Made by a program: the position numbers and the translations under genes
Notes under the pieces: generated by a model
Databases searched by the model: none
The model's input: only the letters and a program-made list of their open reading frames with translations
What the model was told of the DNA's origin: nothing
Shown: positions 17,360 to 24,595 of the stretch, piece by piece
How the letters are laid out: every line of letters begins with the position of its first letter
Numbering within the stretch: the stretch's first letter is position 1
NCBI GenBank assembly: GCA_028280565.1
Contig: JANQLQ010000147.1
Span: 54,268 to 118,267 of the forward strand
Length of the DNA stretch: 64,000 bases
Source of the DNA: Fulvivirga sp.
Lineage (GTDB): Bacteria; Bacteroidota; Bacteroidia; Cytophagales; Cyclobacteriaceae
Direction: 5' to 3'

Positions 17360-17917
17360 TTAGACTGCCGCTTGTATCTTTAAGTACTCCTTTTTTAATG
17401 CCTGCATCGCCCGGAACACTTTCACTTTGACCGCCCCTTCCGTGCAGCGCATCAAGTCTCCTATGTGCTTATATTTCATACCGTCTATTTTACTCAAAAC
17501 GATCACCTCGCGTTTTTCCCGGTCGAGCCGGGCCATGGCCATTTCCAGTATTTTCATCTCTTCGGAATGCGCCATTTGCTGTTCGTGGTTGGCCCCATCA
17601 TCCCCTAACTTTTCATCCCAGTTTTGAAGGTCTTCTCCGGGTAACCTACCTTGCTTCCGAAACGCATCGATATTCACATTACGGGCAATATGGAACATCC
17701 AAACTTTGAACTCACCGTCACCCTTAAAGCCCTTGCGGTATTTTAGTATTCTTTCGAATACATTCTGTACCAGGTCCTCGCTGAGATCGCGGTCCTTATT
17801 CATGTTGTAAAAAAATCCAAAAAGGATCTTTTTATAGCGTTCGAATAACAGGCCCAGTTGTTCCACCTGTCCATCTTTCACTTTTAGCATCAATGCATTA
17901 TCCGAAATCGACTCCAA
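17360..17917 (-). CDS. ECF RNA polymerase sigma factor (sigma-70 family)
   Basis: A 185-residue ECF sigma factor. Seen: region 2 (LLFERYKKILFGFFYNMNKD, about 22-41; DLVQNVFERILKYR, about 48-61; FKVWMFHIARNVNIDAFRKQ, about 69-88) and region 4 (LDREKREVIVLSKIDGMKYK, then HIGDLMRCTEGAVKVKVFRA as the recognition helix-turn-helix). First gene of the operon with the HEAT, DUF4097 and GIN proteins. Upstream on the minus strand is GTGTAACC (about 17976-17983) followed after 15 bases by GGTTTCC, a possible ECF-type autoregulatory promoter. Confidence 0.95.
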   Translation of the reverse strand: MESISDNALMLKVKDGQVEQLGLLFERYKKILFGFFYNMNKDRDLSEDLVQNVFERILKYRKGFKGDGEFKVWMFHIARNVNIDAFRKQGRLPGEDLQNWDEKLGDDGANHEQQMAHSEEMKILEMAMARLDREKREVIVLSKIDGMKYKHIGDLMRCTEGAVKVKVFRAMQALKKEYLKIQAAV

Positions 17918-17960
17918 TCTATAGATCTATTTTTCTTGATTAGGTTCATGGGGGGAAACC

Positions 17961-17983
17961 GGGCTTCTCCTCAATGGTTACAC
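17961..17983 (-). promoter_or_regulatory. possible ECF-type -35 element for the 17.9 kb sigma operon
   Basis: On the minus strand GTGTAACC is followed by 15 bases and GGTTTCC. The -35 box and the spacing match the promoter at 7452-7481, but the -10 box is different from GCATCTA, so only the -35 part is convincing. Confidence 0.3.
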
Positions 17984-18095
17984 TTGGCACAAAGATTTTT
18001 TTATCAAGGTAAGATAATTTAGGGTATGCCCTTTAAAACTGTAAGCATAGCCTATTTCTTGAATTCATTTATCTTTATATGAAATAGTATCTCAA

Positions 18096-19199
18096 ATGAT
18101 CAAAAACACGGTTTTAGTTTTCTTCGTCTTGCTATCAACATTCACCATGTCTCAAAACAAACCATTAAAGATCGGGGTTGCAGGCCTTACCCATACCCAT
18201 GTTCATTGGATCTTAGGCCGTCCGGAACGCGGAGATATTGAAATTGTAGGCATAGCGGAGCCAAACCAGGCCTTAGCGCTACGCTACGTGAAGCAACATC
18301 ACTTAGACCCTGCATTGATTTACAGTAGCTTAGATGAAATGCTAAAGAAAACGTCGCCGGATGCCGTAACTGCCTTCGGCACAATTTTCGAGCATCTCGA
18401 AGTGGTGGAAAAGTGCGCTCCTAAGGGCATACATGTGATGGTAGAAAAACCGCTGGCCGTTAGCATGGCCCACGCTATCGAGATGAAAAAGTTAGCCGAC
18501 CAATACGGCATCTCGCTCCTGACCAATTATGAAACCACCTGGTATGCTACCAATCATCGCGCATTTGAATGGATACGAGGTGATTCGATAGGTGCTATCC
18601 GTAAGATCGTGGTACACGATGGACATCCCGGTCCCAAAGAAATAGGGGTCAATGAAGAATTCTTGGCATGGCTAACGGACCCGGTACAAAACGGGGGCGG
18701 AGCCATTACTGATTTTGGCTGCTATGGCGCTAACTTGAGCACTTGGCTTATGGGAGATGAACAGCCAGTCTCCGTTACTGCCGTTACACAACAGATCAAA
18801 CCACATATTTACCCCAAGGTAGACGATGAAGCGACGATCATCGTGACCTATCCTAAAGCCCAAACGATCATCCAAGCTTCCTGGAACTGGCCCATCCACC
18901 GCAAAGACATGCATGTGTACGGACAAAAAGGGTATGTATTTTCAGAGAACAGGCATGAGATGCGTTATAAATTCAGTGAAAAACAACAAGAAGCCAACGT
19001 TCGGCTTGCCGATAGAAAAGACCCCTACGACGATCCGTTTGCCTACTTAGCCGGGGTGATCAATGGTAGCGTAGAGATGGATCATAACGCCCTGTCATCC
19101 TTAGAAAACAACATGACGGTCATGCAAATCCTGGATGCCGCCGTTCAAAGCGCCAAGACCGGGAAAACCATTTACCTGCAGCCGGGCGCCCCACGTTAA
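18096..19199 (+). CDS. exported Gfo/Idh/MocA family oxidoreductase
   Basis: A 367-residue oxidoreductase. It begins with a hydrophobic Sec-like signal peptide (MIKNTVLVFFVLLSTFTMSQ) directly before the Rossmann strand KPLKIGVAGLTHTHVHWILG. Also seen: HVMVEKPLAVSMAHAIEMKK with the EKP lysine (about 113-132) and GGGAITDFGCYGANLSTWLM (about 201-220). No twin-arginine motif is visible although many exported members use Tat. If it acts outside the cytoplasm the nicotinamide cofactor must travel with it or remain tightly bound. Substrate unknown, probably a sugar derivative. Stands alone, divergent from the ECF operon. Confidence 0.88.
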   Translation: MIKNTVLVFFVLLSTFTMSQNKPLKIGVAGLTHTHVHWILGRPERGDIEIVGIAEPNQALALRYVKQHHLDPALIYSSLDEMLKKTSPDAVTAFGTIFEHLEVVEKCAPKGIHVMVEKPLAVSMAHAIEMKKLADQYGISLLTNYETTWYATNHRAFEWIRGDSIGAIRKIVVHDGHPGPKEIGVNEEFLAWLTDPVQNGGGAITDFGCYGANLSTWLMGDEQPVSVTAVTQQIKPHIYPKVDDEATIIVTYPKAQTIIQASWNWPIHRKDMHVYGQKGYVFSENRHEMRYKFSEKQQEANVRLADRKDPYDDPFAYLAGVINGSVEMDHNALSSLENNMTVMQILDAAVQSAKTGKTIYLQPGAPR

Positions 19200-19234
19200 A
19201 CGCCCGTTTAAAGATCAGTCCTAAAAACGTAAAC

Positions 19235-19375
19235 TTCGGTGTGAAATGGTTAGCTATTTTTTCCAGTCCCGTTCTTAAAGTCGGCAGTTGGCAATGAGCA
19301 ATTGGCAACCCCCTATTTTTTTGTCTACTACCTTTGCCTATTGCCGACTGACTGAGAACCTTCCAATAGCTTAAA
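19235..19375. repeat. dispersed repeat, family B copy 2
   Basis: AAAGTCGGCAGTTGGCAATG, then TTTTTTTGTCTACTACCTTT, TTGCCTATTGCCGACTGACT: same order of words as at 11225-11395. The region 19200-19877 contains no gene and is made almost wholly of repeats. Confidence 0.75.
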
Positions 19376-19399
19376 TATGCTCAATACGTCGCCTATGGC

Positions 19400-19500
19400 A
19401 TGGACGTACAAAAGAAAATGAAAACCGGGCCTAGAACCCCGAAATCCCGCTTAAACTGCGTATTTCAAGGCTAGCATTATCCGAAACAGCTTAAAAATAC
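19400..19500. repeat. dispersed repeat, family C copy 1 (partial)
   Basis: CAAAAGAAAATGAAAACCGG, CTAGAACCCCGAAATCCCGC, then TTTCAAGGCTAGCATTATCC: matches the right half of family C at 56643-56745 and 63700-63780. The left half of the element is missing here. Confidence 0.7.
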
Positions 19501-19566
19501 GTGAGTTTTAGGTTAATCAACCCACCTATAATCTTCACTTCAATGCAAAGTATTGAAAACCAGCTT

Positions 19567-19670
19567 TTAACCGCAGAGGACACAGTGAATGCGCGGAGGA
19601 CACGGAGTAACCCCTGTGATTCTTGACGGTCTTCTCCGTTTTCTCCGCGGTTAAACCATTGCCTACTTGG
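19567..19670. repeat. family F repeat copy 1 (ACCGCAGAGGACAC type)
   Basis: Begins AACCGCAGAGGACACAGTGA and ends TTTTCTCCGCGGTTAAACC, so the ends TTTAACCGC/GCGGTTAAA are inverted. A second copy is at 30640-30706. Such sequences are common intergenic repeats in Bacteroidota. Confidence 0.6.
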
Positions 19671-19749
19671 TAATTAAAGCCAAAACTCATGTCAAGAATG
19701 CACCCCAATTCTCCAAAAATAAACGTTCTCCTACCAAAGCTAATTTTCA

Positions 19750-19860
19750 AAAATATCTTATTTTTTTGCCTACTGCCCCCTTGCCTATTGCTGACTGATC
19801 AAGAGTTTCCCAATACCACCAAATAAAGTCCATCATAGCCCCTCTTGTACGTCATTTGAA
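19750..19860. repeat. dispersed repeat, family B copy 3 (3' part)
   Basis: TTTTTTTGCCTACTGCCCCC followed by TTGCCTATTGCTGACTGATC and a diverged tail. Only the right half of the family B unit is present. Confidence 0.65.
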
Positions 19861-19877
19861 GCTATAACATGACCGGG

Positions 19878-20564
19878 TCAAAAAGGAGTGAGTACAGCAA
19901 GGTACTGGTCCATATTATCCTCGTGAGCAATACGTATGTTGAAGCCCGCTGCCTTGGCATGATCCCCCAATGTGGCCTGGTCCACGTAAAGCCAATTGAA
20001 CCATGGATCCTTTTTCTTCTTGTATTCGTATTGATAGCGGATCTCCCCCAAGGTATTATCAGATTTCAGTTCCTGGTAGAGATAACTAAGATCGCTGGAG
20101 TCCAGCACCACCTGCCCGTCATCACTGAGTAAGCTCTTCAGGTGTTTTAGAAAACCTGCCAGCCCACGAACCTCCCCTACTAGACCGATGCCGTTCATTA
20201 ACATCAGTAAGGTGTCATAGCGCCCTTCCTTGCAGTCCATGATATTACCTTGGATCACCTTTTTGACTCCCCTGAGCCGGGCAATTTCACAGGCATCGGC
20301 AGAAATATCTATTGCAGTAACGTCGCGGGTCTCTTGAAGGATCAGACTTATGGCCCCTACTCCTGCTCCTATGTCGAGCACGGTACCCTTACAAAGCTTT
20401 AGTGCATGGTGTTCCAATGGGGTGAGGTCCCCTTCCTCCCTGAAAAATAGGGCCGCGGGCATTTTTTCAGGCAAACCGTACGAGTTATGAAGGGTCAAAT
20501 AGACCTCGTCATTTCCCAAAAGGTAATCCATTAAAGCATGGCCATAAGCACCCGTAGCTGCCAA
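19878..20564 (-). CDS. class I SAM-dependent methyltransferase
   Basis: A 228-residue methyltransferase with the Rossmann fold. Seen: motif I VLDIGAGVGAISL (62-74), acidic ID at the end of beta 2 (AIDISADACEIARLRGVKKV, about 84-103), motif II-like YDTLLMLMNGIGLVG (about 115-129), and motif III-like LSDDGQVVLDSSDL. The N-terminal 45 residues hold the usual lid (GHALMDYLLGNDEVYLTLHN). Substrate not recognisable. One base from the TerB-like gene upstream, so cotranscribed with it. Confidence 0.9.
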   Translation of the reverse strand: MAATGAYGHALMDYLLGNDEVYLTLHNSYGLPEKMPAALFFREEGDLTPLEHHALKLCKGTVLDIGAGVGAISLILQETRDVTAIDISADACEIARLRGVKKVIQGNIMDCKEGRYDTLLMLMNGIGLVGEVRGLAGFLKHLKSLLSDDGQVVLDSSDLSYLYQELKSDNTLGEIRYQYEYKKKKDPWFNWLYVDQATLGDHAKAAGFNIRIAHEDNMDQYLAVLTPF

Positions 20565-20565
20565 T

Positions 20566-20973
20566 TTAAGGGTTGAGCTGGTCTACAGCCTTTTGTTTGA
20601 TCTTGTCAATATTTATTCCTTCCGCGGGATCAACGTAGGTGGTGGAAACCAGGTCAAACAGCACCTCCTCGTCGTACCCTAACTTCTTGAGTACTTTAAA
20701 ACAAAATTTCATCTCCTCCTTGTGGACACGACCATCTATTTTCATGACCAAGATGAGATTGGCCATTAATTCTGCTTTATCGTTGTCCGGCAGATGCGCG
20801 ATGGAAGGTATTGAAGTCTTTTTTTCTGTTTTTTCTATGATCTCATCGATATCTTCTGCAGAAACGTTTTGGGAGGCTCCTATTTCACGTATCAACTCCA
20901 GTTCGGCCTCATCCGTCTCGCCATCGATCATGGCTAACTGGACCAAAATGTTCAAATGCGGATTATCTGTCAT
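20566..20973 (-). CDS. TerB-like domain protein
   Basis: A 135-residue all-helical cytoplasmic protein with two TerB-type halves: LVQLAMIDGETDEAELELI (10-28) and ANLILVMKIDGRVHKEEMKF (71-90), each with the acidic MIDG/KIDG turn that can bind a divalent cation. In many Bacteroidota such proteins stand far from any ter genes, so tellurite resistance should not be concluded. First gene of the two-gene unit with the methyltransferase; divergent from the AcpH-like gene with only 76 bases between. Confidence 0.8.
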   Translation of the reverse strand: MTDNPHLNILVQLAMIDGETDEAELELIREIGASQNVSAEDIDEIIEKTEKKTSIPSIAHLPDNDKAELMANLILVMKIDGRVHKEEMKFCFKVLKKLGYDEEVLFDLVSTTYVDPAEGINIDKIKQKAVDQLNP

Positions 20974-21020
20974 TACCCATAAAAGTTTTAGAAAGTTAAA
21001 GATAGGTATTTTGAGAAAAG

Positions 21021-21048
21021 CCTTGATAAAAGCTTAGCTTTATCAAGG
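21021..21048 (+). promoter_or_regulatory. hairpin directly before the AcpH-like start codon
   Basis: CCTTGATAAA (21021-21030) and TTTATCAAGG (21039-21048) form a perfect 10-base inverted repeat, extended by GC..GC with one bulged A. It ends one base before the ATG at 21050 and so covers the ribosome binding site. As RNA it could hide the start; as DNA it could be an operator for the divergent promoters. Confidence 0.5.
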
Positions 21049-21049
21049 T

Positions 21050-21637
21050 ATGAATTTTTTAGCCCATGCATATCTATCCGGTAATAGTACTAAGCTCTTA
21101 GTGGGCAATTTTATCGGTGATTTTGTAAAAGGGAAGCAATATAGAAACTTGGAGGAAGAGGTGGCTCAAGGTGTACTGCTCCACAGGGCTATTGATGATT
21201 TCACAGATCAGCATCCCGTGGTAGGTCAAAGTAAGGCAAAATTAAGGGAGAAATACAGGCATTACGCCGGGGTAATTGTAGACATGGCCTATGATCACTT
21301 TTTAGCAAGTAACTGGTCCAGGTATCACTGGCAGGGACTGCTTGAGTATACGAAAAAAGTATATGCTATCATAGAAAATCATAATCCCATCTTGCCCGGC
21401 AGGATGGAAACTATGCTACACTATATGAAGCAAGATAACTGGCTCTATCAATATGCCACCTTAGAGGGTATCGATCAGGCCCTAACCGGAATGTCGCGCC
21501 GTACAAAGTTCGACTCCAAGATGGATGAAGCTGTTATCGATATTGAAAACCACTACCAAGATCTCAAAGAGGAATTTGAAACTTTCTTGCCGGATGCTGT
21601 AAAATTCGTTAAAGAGCAAGGAGTGGCATGGCATTAA
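21050..21637 (+). CDS. acpH: acyl carrier protein phosphodiesterase (AcpH/DUF479)
   Basis: A 195-residue protein of the DUF479 family. The family member AcpH removes the phosphopantetheine arm from acyl carrier protein. Seen: N-terminal MNFLAHAYLSG (1-11), FIGDFVKGKQY (22-32), VLLHRAIDDFTDQHPVV (about 44-60) and AGVIVDMAYDHFLASNW (about 75-91), with the conserved His and Asp residues expected for a metal-dependent HD-like site. Length matches the family. No fatty-acid genes are adjacent. Expression may be gated by the hairpin over its ribosome binding site. Confidence 0.88.
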   Translation: MNFLAHAYLSGNSTKLLVGNFIGDFVKGKQYRNLEEEVAQGVLLHRAIDDFTDQHPVVGQSKAKLREKYRHYAGVIVDMAYDHFLASNWSRYHWQGLLEYTKKVYAIIENHNPILPGRMETMLHYMKQDNWLYQYATLEGIDQALTGMSRRTKFDSKMDEAVIDIENHYQDLKEEFETFLPDAVKFVKEQGVAWH

Positions 21638-21700
21638 ATAGGCTTTAAACAACCCCCAGGAAATTTTCTTCCCGCTGTCATCACTTTAGATATCATTGAA

Positions 21701-21855
21701 AATTCAAGTGGCATATGGAGGGAGACATCCAGGAACAACGCGGCACATTTGAAGCTCGTGAGTAAGCAGCCTATAACGGCTGGGCAGTGCGTTTTTTTTT
21801 GGGGGGGGAAATGGGCTTGGTTGCTGGCGTCCTTTTCTTTCGTTTCGTTTTCCCC
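21701..21855. repeat. dispersed repeat, family C copy 2 (5' part)
   Basis: AATTCAAGTGGCATATGGAG, GCGCGGCACATTTG-like words, CTATAACGGCTGGGCAGTGC and CTTTTCTTTCGTTTCGTTTT, in the same order as at 56485-56640. It ends where the second half of the element would begin. The T10 and G8 runs at about 21791-21808 may be unstable. Confidence 0.75.
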
Positions 21856-21860
21856 ACCCT

Positions 21861-22134
21861 AGTCGTAGGTTAAGCGTAGCGGTCCTACGACTTAAGTAAT
21901 CGAGAGAGCGTCCGCTCGTAAATGACCTTGGATCGTACACTTAAAAGCAAGGAGGCTGCTACATTAATTCCAAATCCATCATCCCATTAAATTTTCATGG
22001 CCACTGTTTTTCGCGGTAGACTCGTTAATGGAAGAATGACCCCATCCGTTTTGAAAAAAAGTCATTAACGAGACAGATCGAGCGGACGCTCTTCCAGGGT
22101 TTAGGTCGGAGGACCGCTACGCTTAGCCTCCAAC
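21861..22134. repeat. long imperfect inverted repeat, MITE-like
   Basis: The left arm (21861-21925) and right arm (22061-22134) are inverted versions of each other: TAAGCGTAGCGGTCCT and AGAGCGTCCGCTCG on the left, CGAGCGGACGCTCT and AGGACCGCTACGCTTA on the right. Inside, CTCGTTAATG (22021-22030) and CATTAACGAG (22063-22072) are a second perfect inverted repeat. No open reading frame inside. Looks like a non-autonomous element or a structured RNA. The rest of 21638-22192 holds family C copy 2. Confidence 0.7.
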
Positions 22135-22192
22135 CAGTATGAAAGCGGTCTTAAGACCAGTATGGTCACAACCGACGGCCAGGTACGCACAA

Positions 22193-23155
22193 TTAAAGAA
22201 TTTCAATCAATCCCTGTAATTCGGCGCTTTTCTTTATGGCCTCTGCCATTGGGGCGTAATCCCCATTTTGGCAGGGTATAAATCCCTCTGTACCGTATAG
22301 ATCTATGAGTACTTTTTTTCCTTCGCTATCCCCGGCATATTTAATCATGGCCTCGATAAGAGTACGTACCACTTCCCCTGGAAGCTGGGCACTAAAAACC
22401 ACGGGGTCATTAGGAATAGGCTCAGTAATAGATATGATTTTCAGCTTATCGAGCACATCAGGATACTTTTTTAATATTTTTGCGCGTGCATCCCTGGCCT
22501 CACCCCCAGGCCCAGGGGCTGAATAAAATGTAGCCCCGGCGTCCGCCATTCGCCGGTAGACGATCTCCGCAACTTTATCGTGTTTTTCAGCATAAAATGT
22601 CTTGGATAACCTCACGCCTTGGTCCATAAGCATTTTGGCAGGAAAGAGATAGCCCGAGGTAGAATTTTTACTGGTAAATGCAAAAGTCTTCCCGTTAAGG
22701 TCGTCCAGCTCATCGATACCACTATCAACGTGGGTGATGATCTGTCCTTTGTAATGATCCAGGCCATACCTTATAACTTTCAACCTAGCTTGTAATCCTG
22801 GAGCAAGCCCTGATGCTTCGATAAAGCCGAGGGTATTCATAATCCCTAAGTCTGCCCTACCTTCCACAAAATCCGAAATCATGGCTTTACTGTCTTTAGG
22901 AATGACTGGTTTTATGCTATATCCTGTTTCTTGTGCCAAAAAGTTGACCAGGTCATTGATATTATCATCCAGCAAATTATTTCTCAAAGAAGGGGTAAAG
23001 TAGAAGGATAGTTGTTCTTTTTTGTAGGTTTCTTGTTCCTCTTTTTTATCCATTATAGGATCTAGAGATGCCTCTTTAGATTCCTTTGCGATGCAAGAAA
23101 TCAGTACCAAGTAAAAGGAAATCCATAAGAATGATAAGTATCGAGAAAATATCAT
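22193..23155 (-). CDS. PhnD-like phosphate/phosphonate-type substrate-binding lipoprotein
   Basis: A 320-residue lipoprotein (lipobox LVLISC, Cys21) of the phosphate/phosphite/phosphonate binding family. Seen: LSFYFTPSLRNNLLDDNIND (about 49-68) in place of the usual first strand, VEGRADLGIMNTLGFIEA (about 97-114), LNGKTFAFTSKNSTSGYLFP (about 153-172), and DAGATFYSAPGPGGEARDAR. It has no permease or ATPase gene nearby, so it is an orphan receptor. In other bacteria orphan PhnD-like proteins serve as sensors or as binding proteins for different ligands. Substrate unknown. Confidence 0.85.
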   Translation of the reverse strand: MIFSRYLSFLWISFYLVLISCIAKESKEASLDPIMDKKEEQETYKKEQLSFYFTPSLRNNLLDDNINDLVNFLAQETGYSIKPVIPKDSKAMISDFVEGRADLGIMNTLGFIEASGLAPGLQARLKVIRYGLDHYKGQIITHVDSGIDELDDLNGKTFAFTSKNSTSGYLFPAKMLMDQGVRLSKTFYAEKHDKVAEIVYRRMADAGATFYSAPGPGGEARDARAKILKKYPDVLDKLKIISITEPIPNDPVVFSAQLPGEVVRTLIEAMIKYAGDSEGKKVLIDLYGTEGFIPCQNGDYAPMAEAIKKSAELQGLIEIL

Positions 23156-23431
23156 GAATTTTTATCCTTAAGCTATGTATCTAAATTTAACAGCATGAAT
23201 ATATGATCTATTTATTTCTCTTCATAATTAAAGATTGAAACTACTCTGCAGCCGGTGGTATTGGCTATAAAGCCCAAGCTACCGGTAGAATTGTTTTGCA
23301 CAACGTATAGGCATTTTCTTAGCCAAACGACTGTAAAGAAATGCGTAGTGGAAAGCAGTGATCCTAGACTTTTGTACAATATGCCCAGTATTTTATCCCT
23401 TTCAAAAGAAAAAGTTTCATCTTTGTGCACG

Positions 23432-23818
23432 ATGAAGGCCCTCAAACATATCGTGGTATATTTTCTCATCCTCAATATCATAGGCAGTTCACTCATGGTG
23501 CCTTTGATCTACCTGGATTTTGAGTTGCGCAGGGATTATATTGCAGAGGTCCTGTGTATCAATCGCGATGAACCGATTACCGTCTGTGGGGGTAAATGCT
23601 ACCTGGACTTGAGATTAGAGCAGGCCGCTGAACAACGGGAACAGGAATCCCAGTCCAATAATCGCCCAGTCGAGATCTATTTCTTTAATGAAGAGAGAAC
23701 TACGCATAAGTTCTCTTATGTCCCGGGCAATGAAGCATCACCTTTTTTATCCTATGTAGCTCCCGGTACTCCTCGTACTTTTGCCGGGGATATTTTTAGA
23801 CCGCCACAACACGGCTAG
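23432..23818 (+). CDS. small membrane-anchored protein with CxGKCYL-type motif
   Basis: A 128-residue protein. The start at 23432 is chosen because MKALKHIVVYFLILNIIGSS begins with a membrane segment; the frame is open further upstream but that part is not protein-like. Cys42 (VLCINRDE), then VCGGKCYLDL (51-60, Cys52 and Cys56). Small Bacteroidota proteins with this CxGKCYL signature often stand beside TonB receptors and metal genes, so a role in copper or haem handling is plausible. First gene of the putative metal locus on the plus strand. Confidence 0.65.
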   Translation: MKALKHIVVYFLILNIIGSSLMVPLIYLDFELRRDYIAEVLCINRDEPITVCGGKCYLDLRLEQAAEQREQESQSNNRPVEIYFFNEERTTHKFSYVPGNEASPFLSYVAPGTPRTFAGDIFRPPQHG

Positions 23819-24136
23819 TTCTCCTCCGCTTTTTAGCAGCCAGGCACGAGACTTTTCCTTGGATTATCCCAGGCTCATTAACCAACGGGCTCAAAATGAA
23901 TCGTTGATACATTTGTTTTTGGCTACAGACCAATCGTTTGGTTTTAGAACTGGTGAAAACCTCCATGGATCGTCGGTAACCCGTGTCCCTGGCACCCGGT
24001 CATTAAGCCTGTGACCGCAGTGAACTATCTTTTTAATATACTTAGGCCATTTATTCCATCTCAACAAAACATGGAAATGGCAGGAAGGCCGAGTTCGATC
24101 ATCCTGTACCGTAAAATGCGCTCAAAACCATAAGTC
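23819..24136. other. gene-free spacer in the metal locus
   Basis: No convincing gene. A TACATTTG -7 element (23908-23915) lies about 220 bases before the next start with no clear TTG partner. I see no repeat or strong hairpin. Short open frames here have no protein-like composition. Confidence 0.4.
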
Positions 24137-24595
24137 ATGAAAAAATACAACTACCTGCTGATGTTGGTCCTACTCGCTTGCCAACCCTCGGCAGAAAAAG
24201 ATCCATTACTAAAAGAAGTCATCACCATCCACGACGAGGCCATGGAAGAAATGGGACCCGTAATGAGCCTCAAGATCAAATTGAAAGAATCCATAGATTC
24301 TACCCGGCTGACAGAATATGAACTGGCTATGACAGCCCTGGATAACGCCCACGAGAATATGATGGTATGGATGCGAAACTTTTCCAAAGAATTCCCCAAT
24401 GCTGCCCTTAAAGGCGGGGCTGAACATCACGGTCATCATAACATGAACCATGAAGATCACGAACAACACTCCCGGTCTCCTGCCGAAGAAAGAGAATTAC
24501 TTGAGACCGAGAAAATAAAAGTAACGGCACTCCGAAAAGAAATGGCGGAAGCCATCAAGACCGCTGAAAACCTATTGAACAAACATGAAAACTAG
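24137..24595 (+). CDS. His-rich lipoprotein, putative metal binder
   Basis: A 152-residue lipoprotein: signal peptide with lipobox LLAC (Cys15), then a helical body (MSLKIKLKESIDSTRLTEYE) and a His-rich loop EHHGHHNMNHEDHEQH (96-111 region) that could bind copper, zinc or nickel. The C-terminal part is a charged helix (EKIKVTALRKEMAEAIKTAE), similar in style to Bacteroidota proteins annotated as viral A-type inclusion-like. It overlaps the TonB receptor by 11 bases, so both are translated from one messenger. Metal capture at the periplasmic side is inferred from the His cluster and the neighbours. Confidence 0.7.
   Translation: MKKYNYLLMLVLLACQPSAEKDPLLKEVITIHDEAMEEMGPVMSLKIKLKESIDSTRLTEYELAMTALDNAHENMMVWMRNFSKEFPNAALKGGAEHHGHHNMNHEDHEQHSRSPAEERELLETEKIKVTALRKEMAEAIKTAENLLNKHEN

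Noticed and set aside
20566..20973. Tellurite resistance role for the TerB-like protein
   Set aside because: No ter genes nearby; the fold alone does not show this function.
23781..24014. Open frame of 77 codons overlapping the end of the CxGKCYL gene
   Set aside because: Composition is not protein-like and it overlaps the upstream gene in another frame; no start context.
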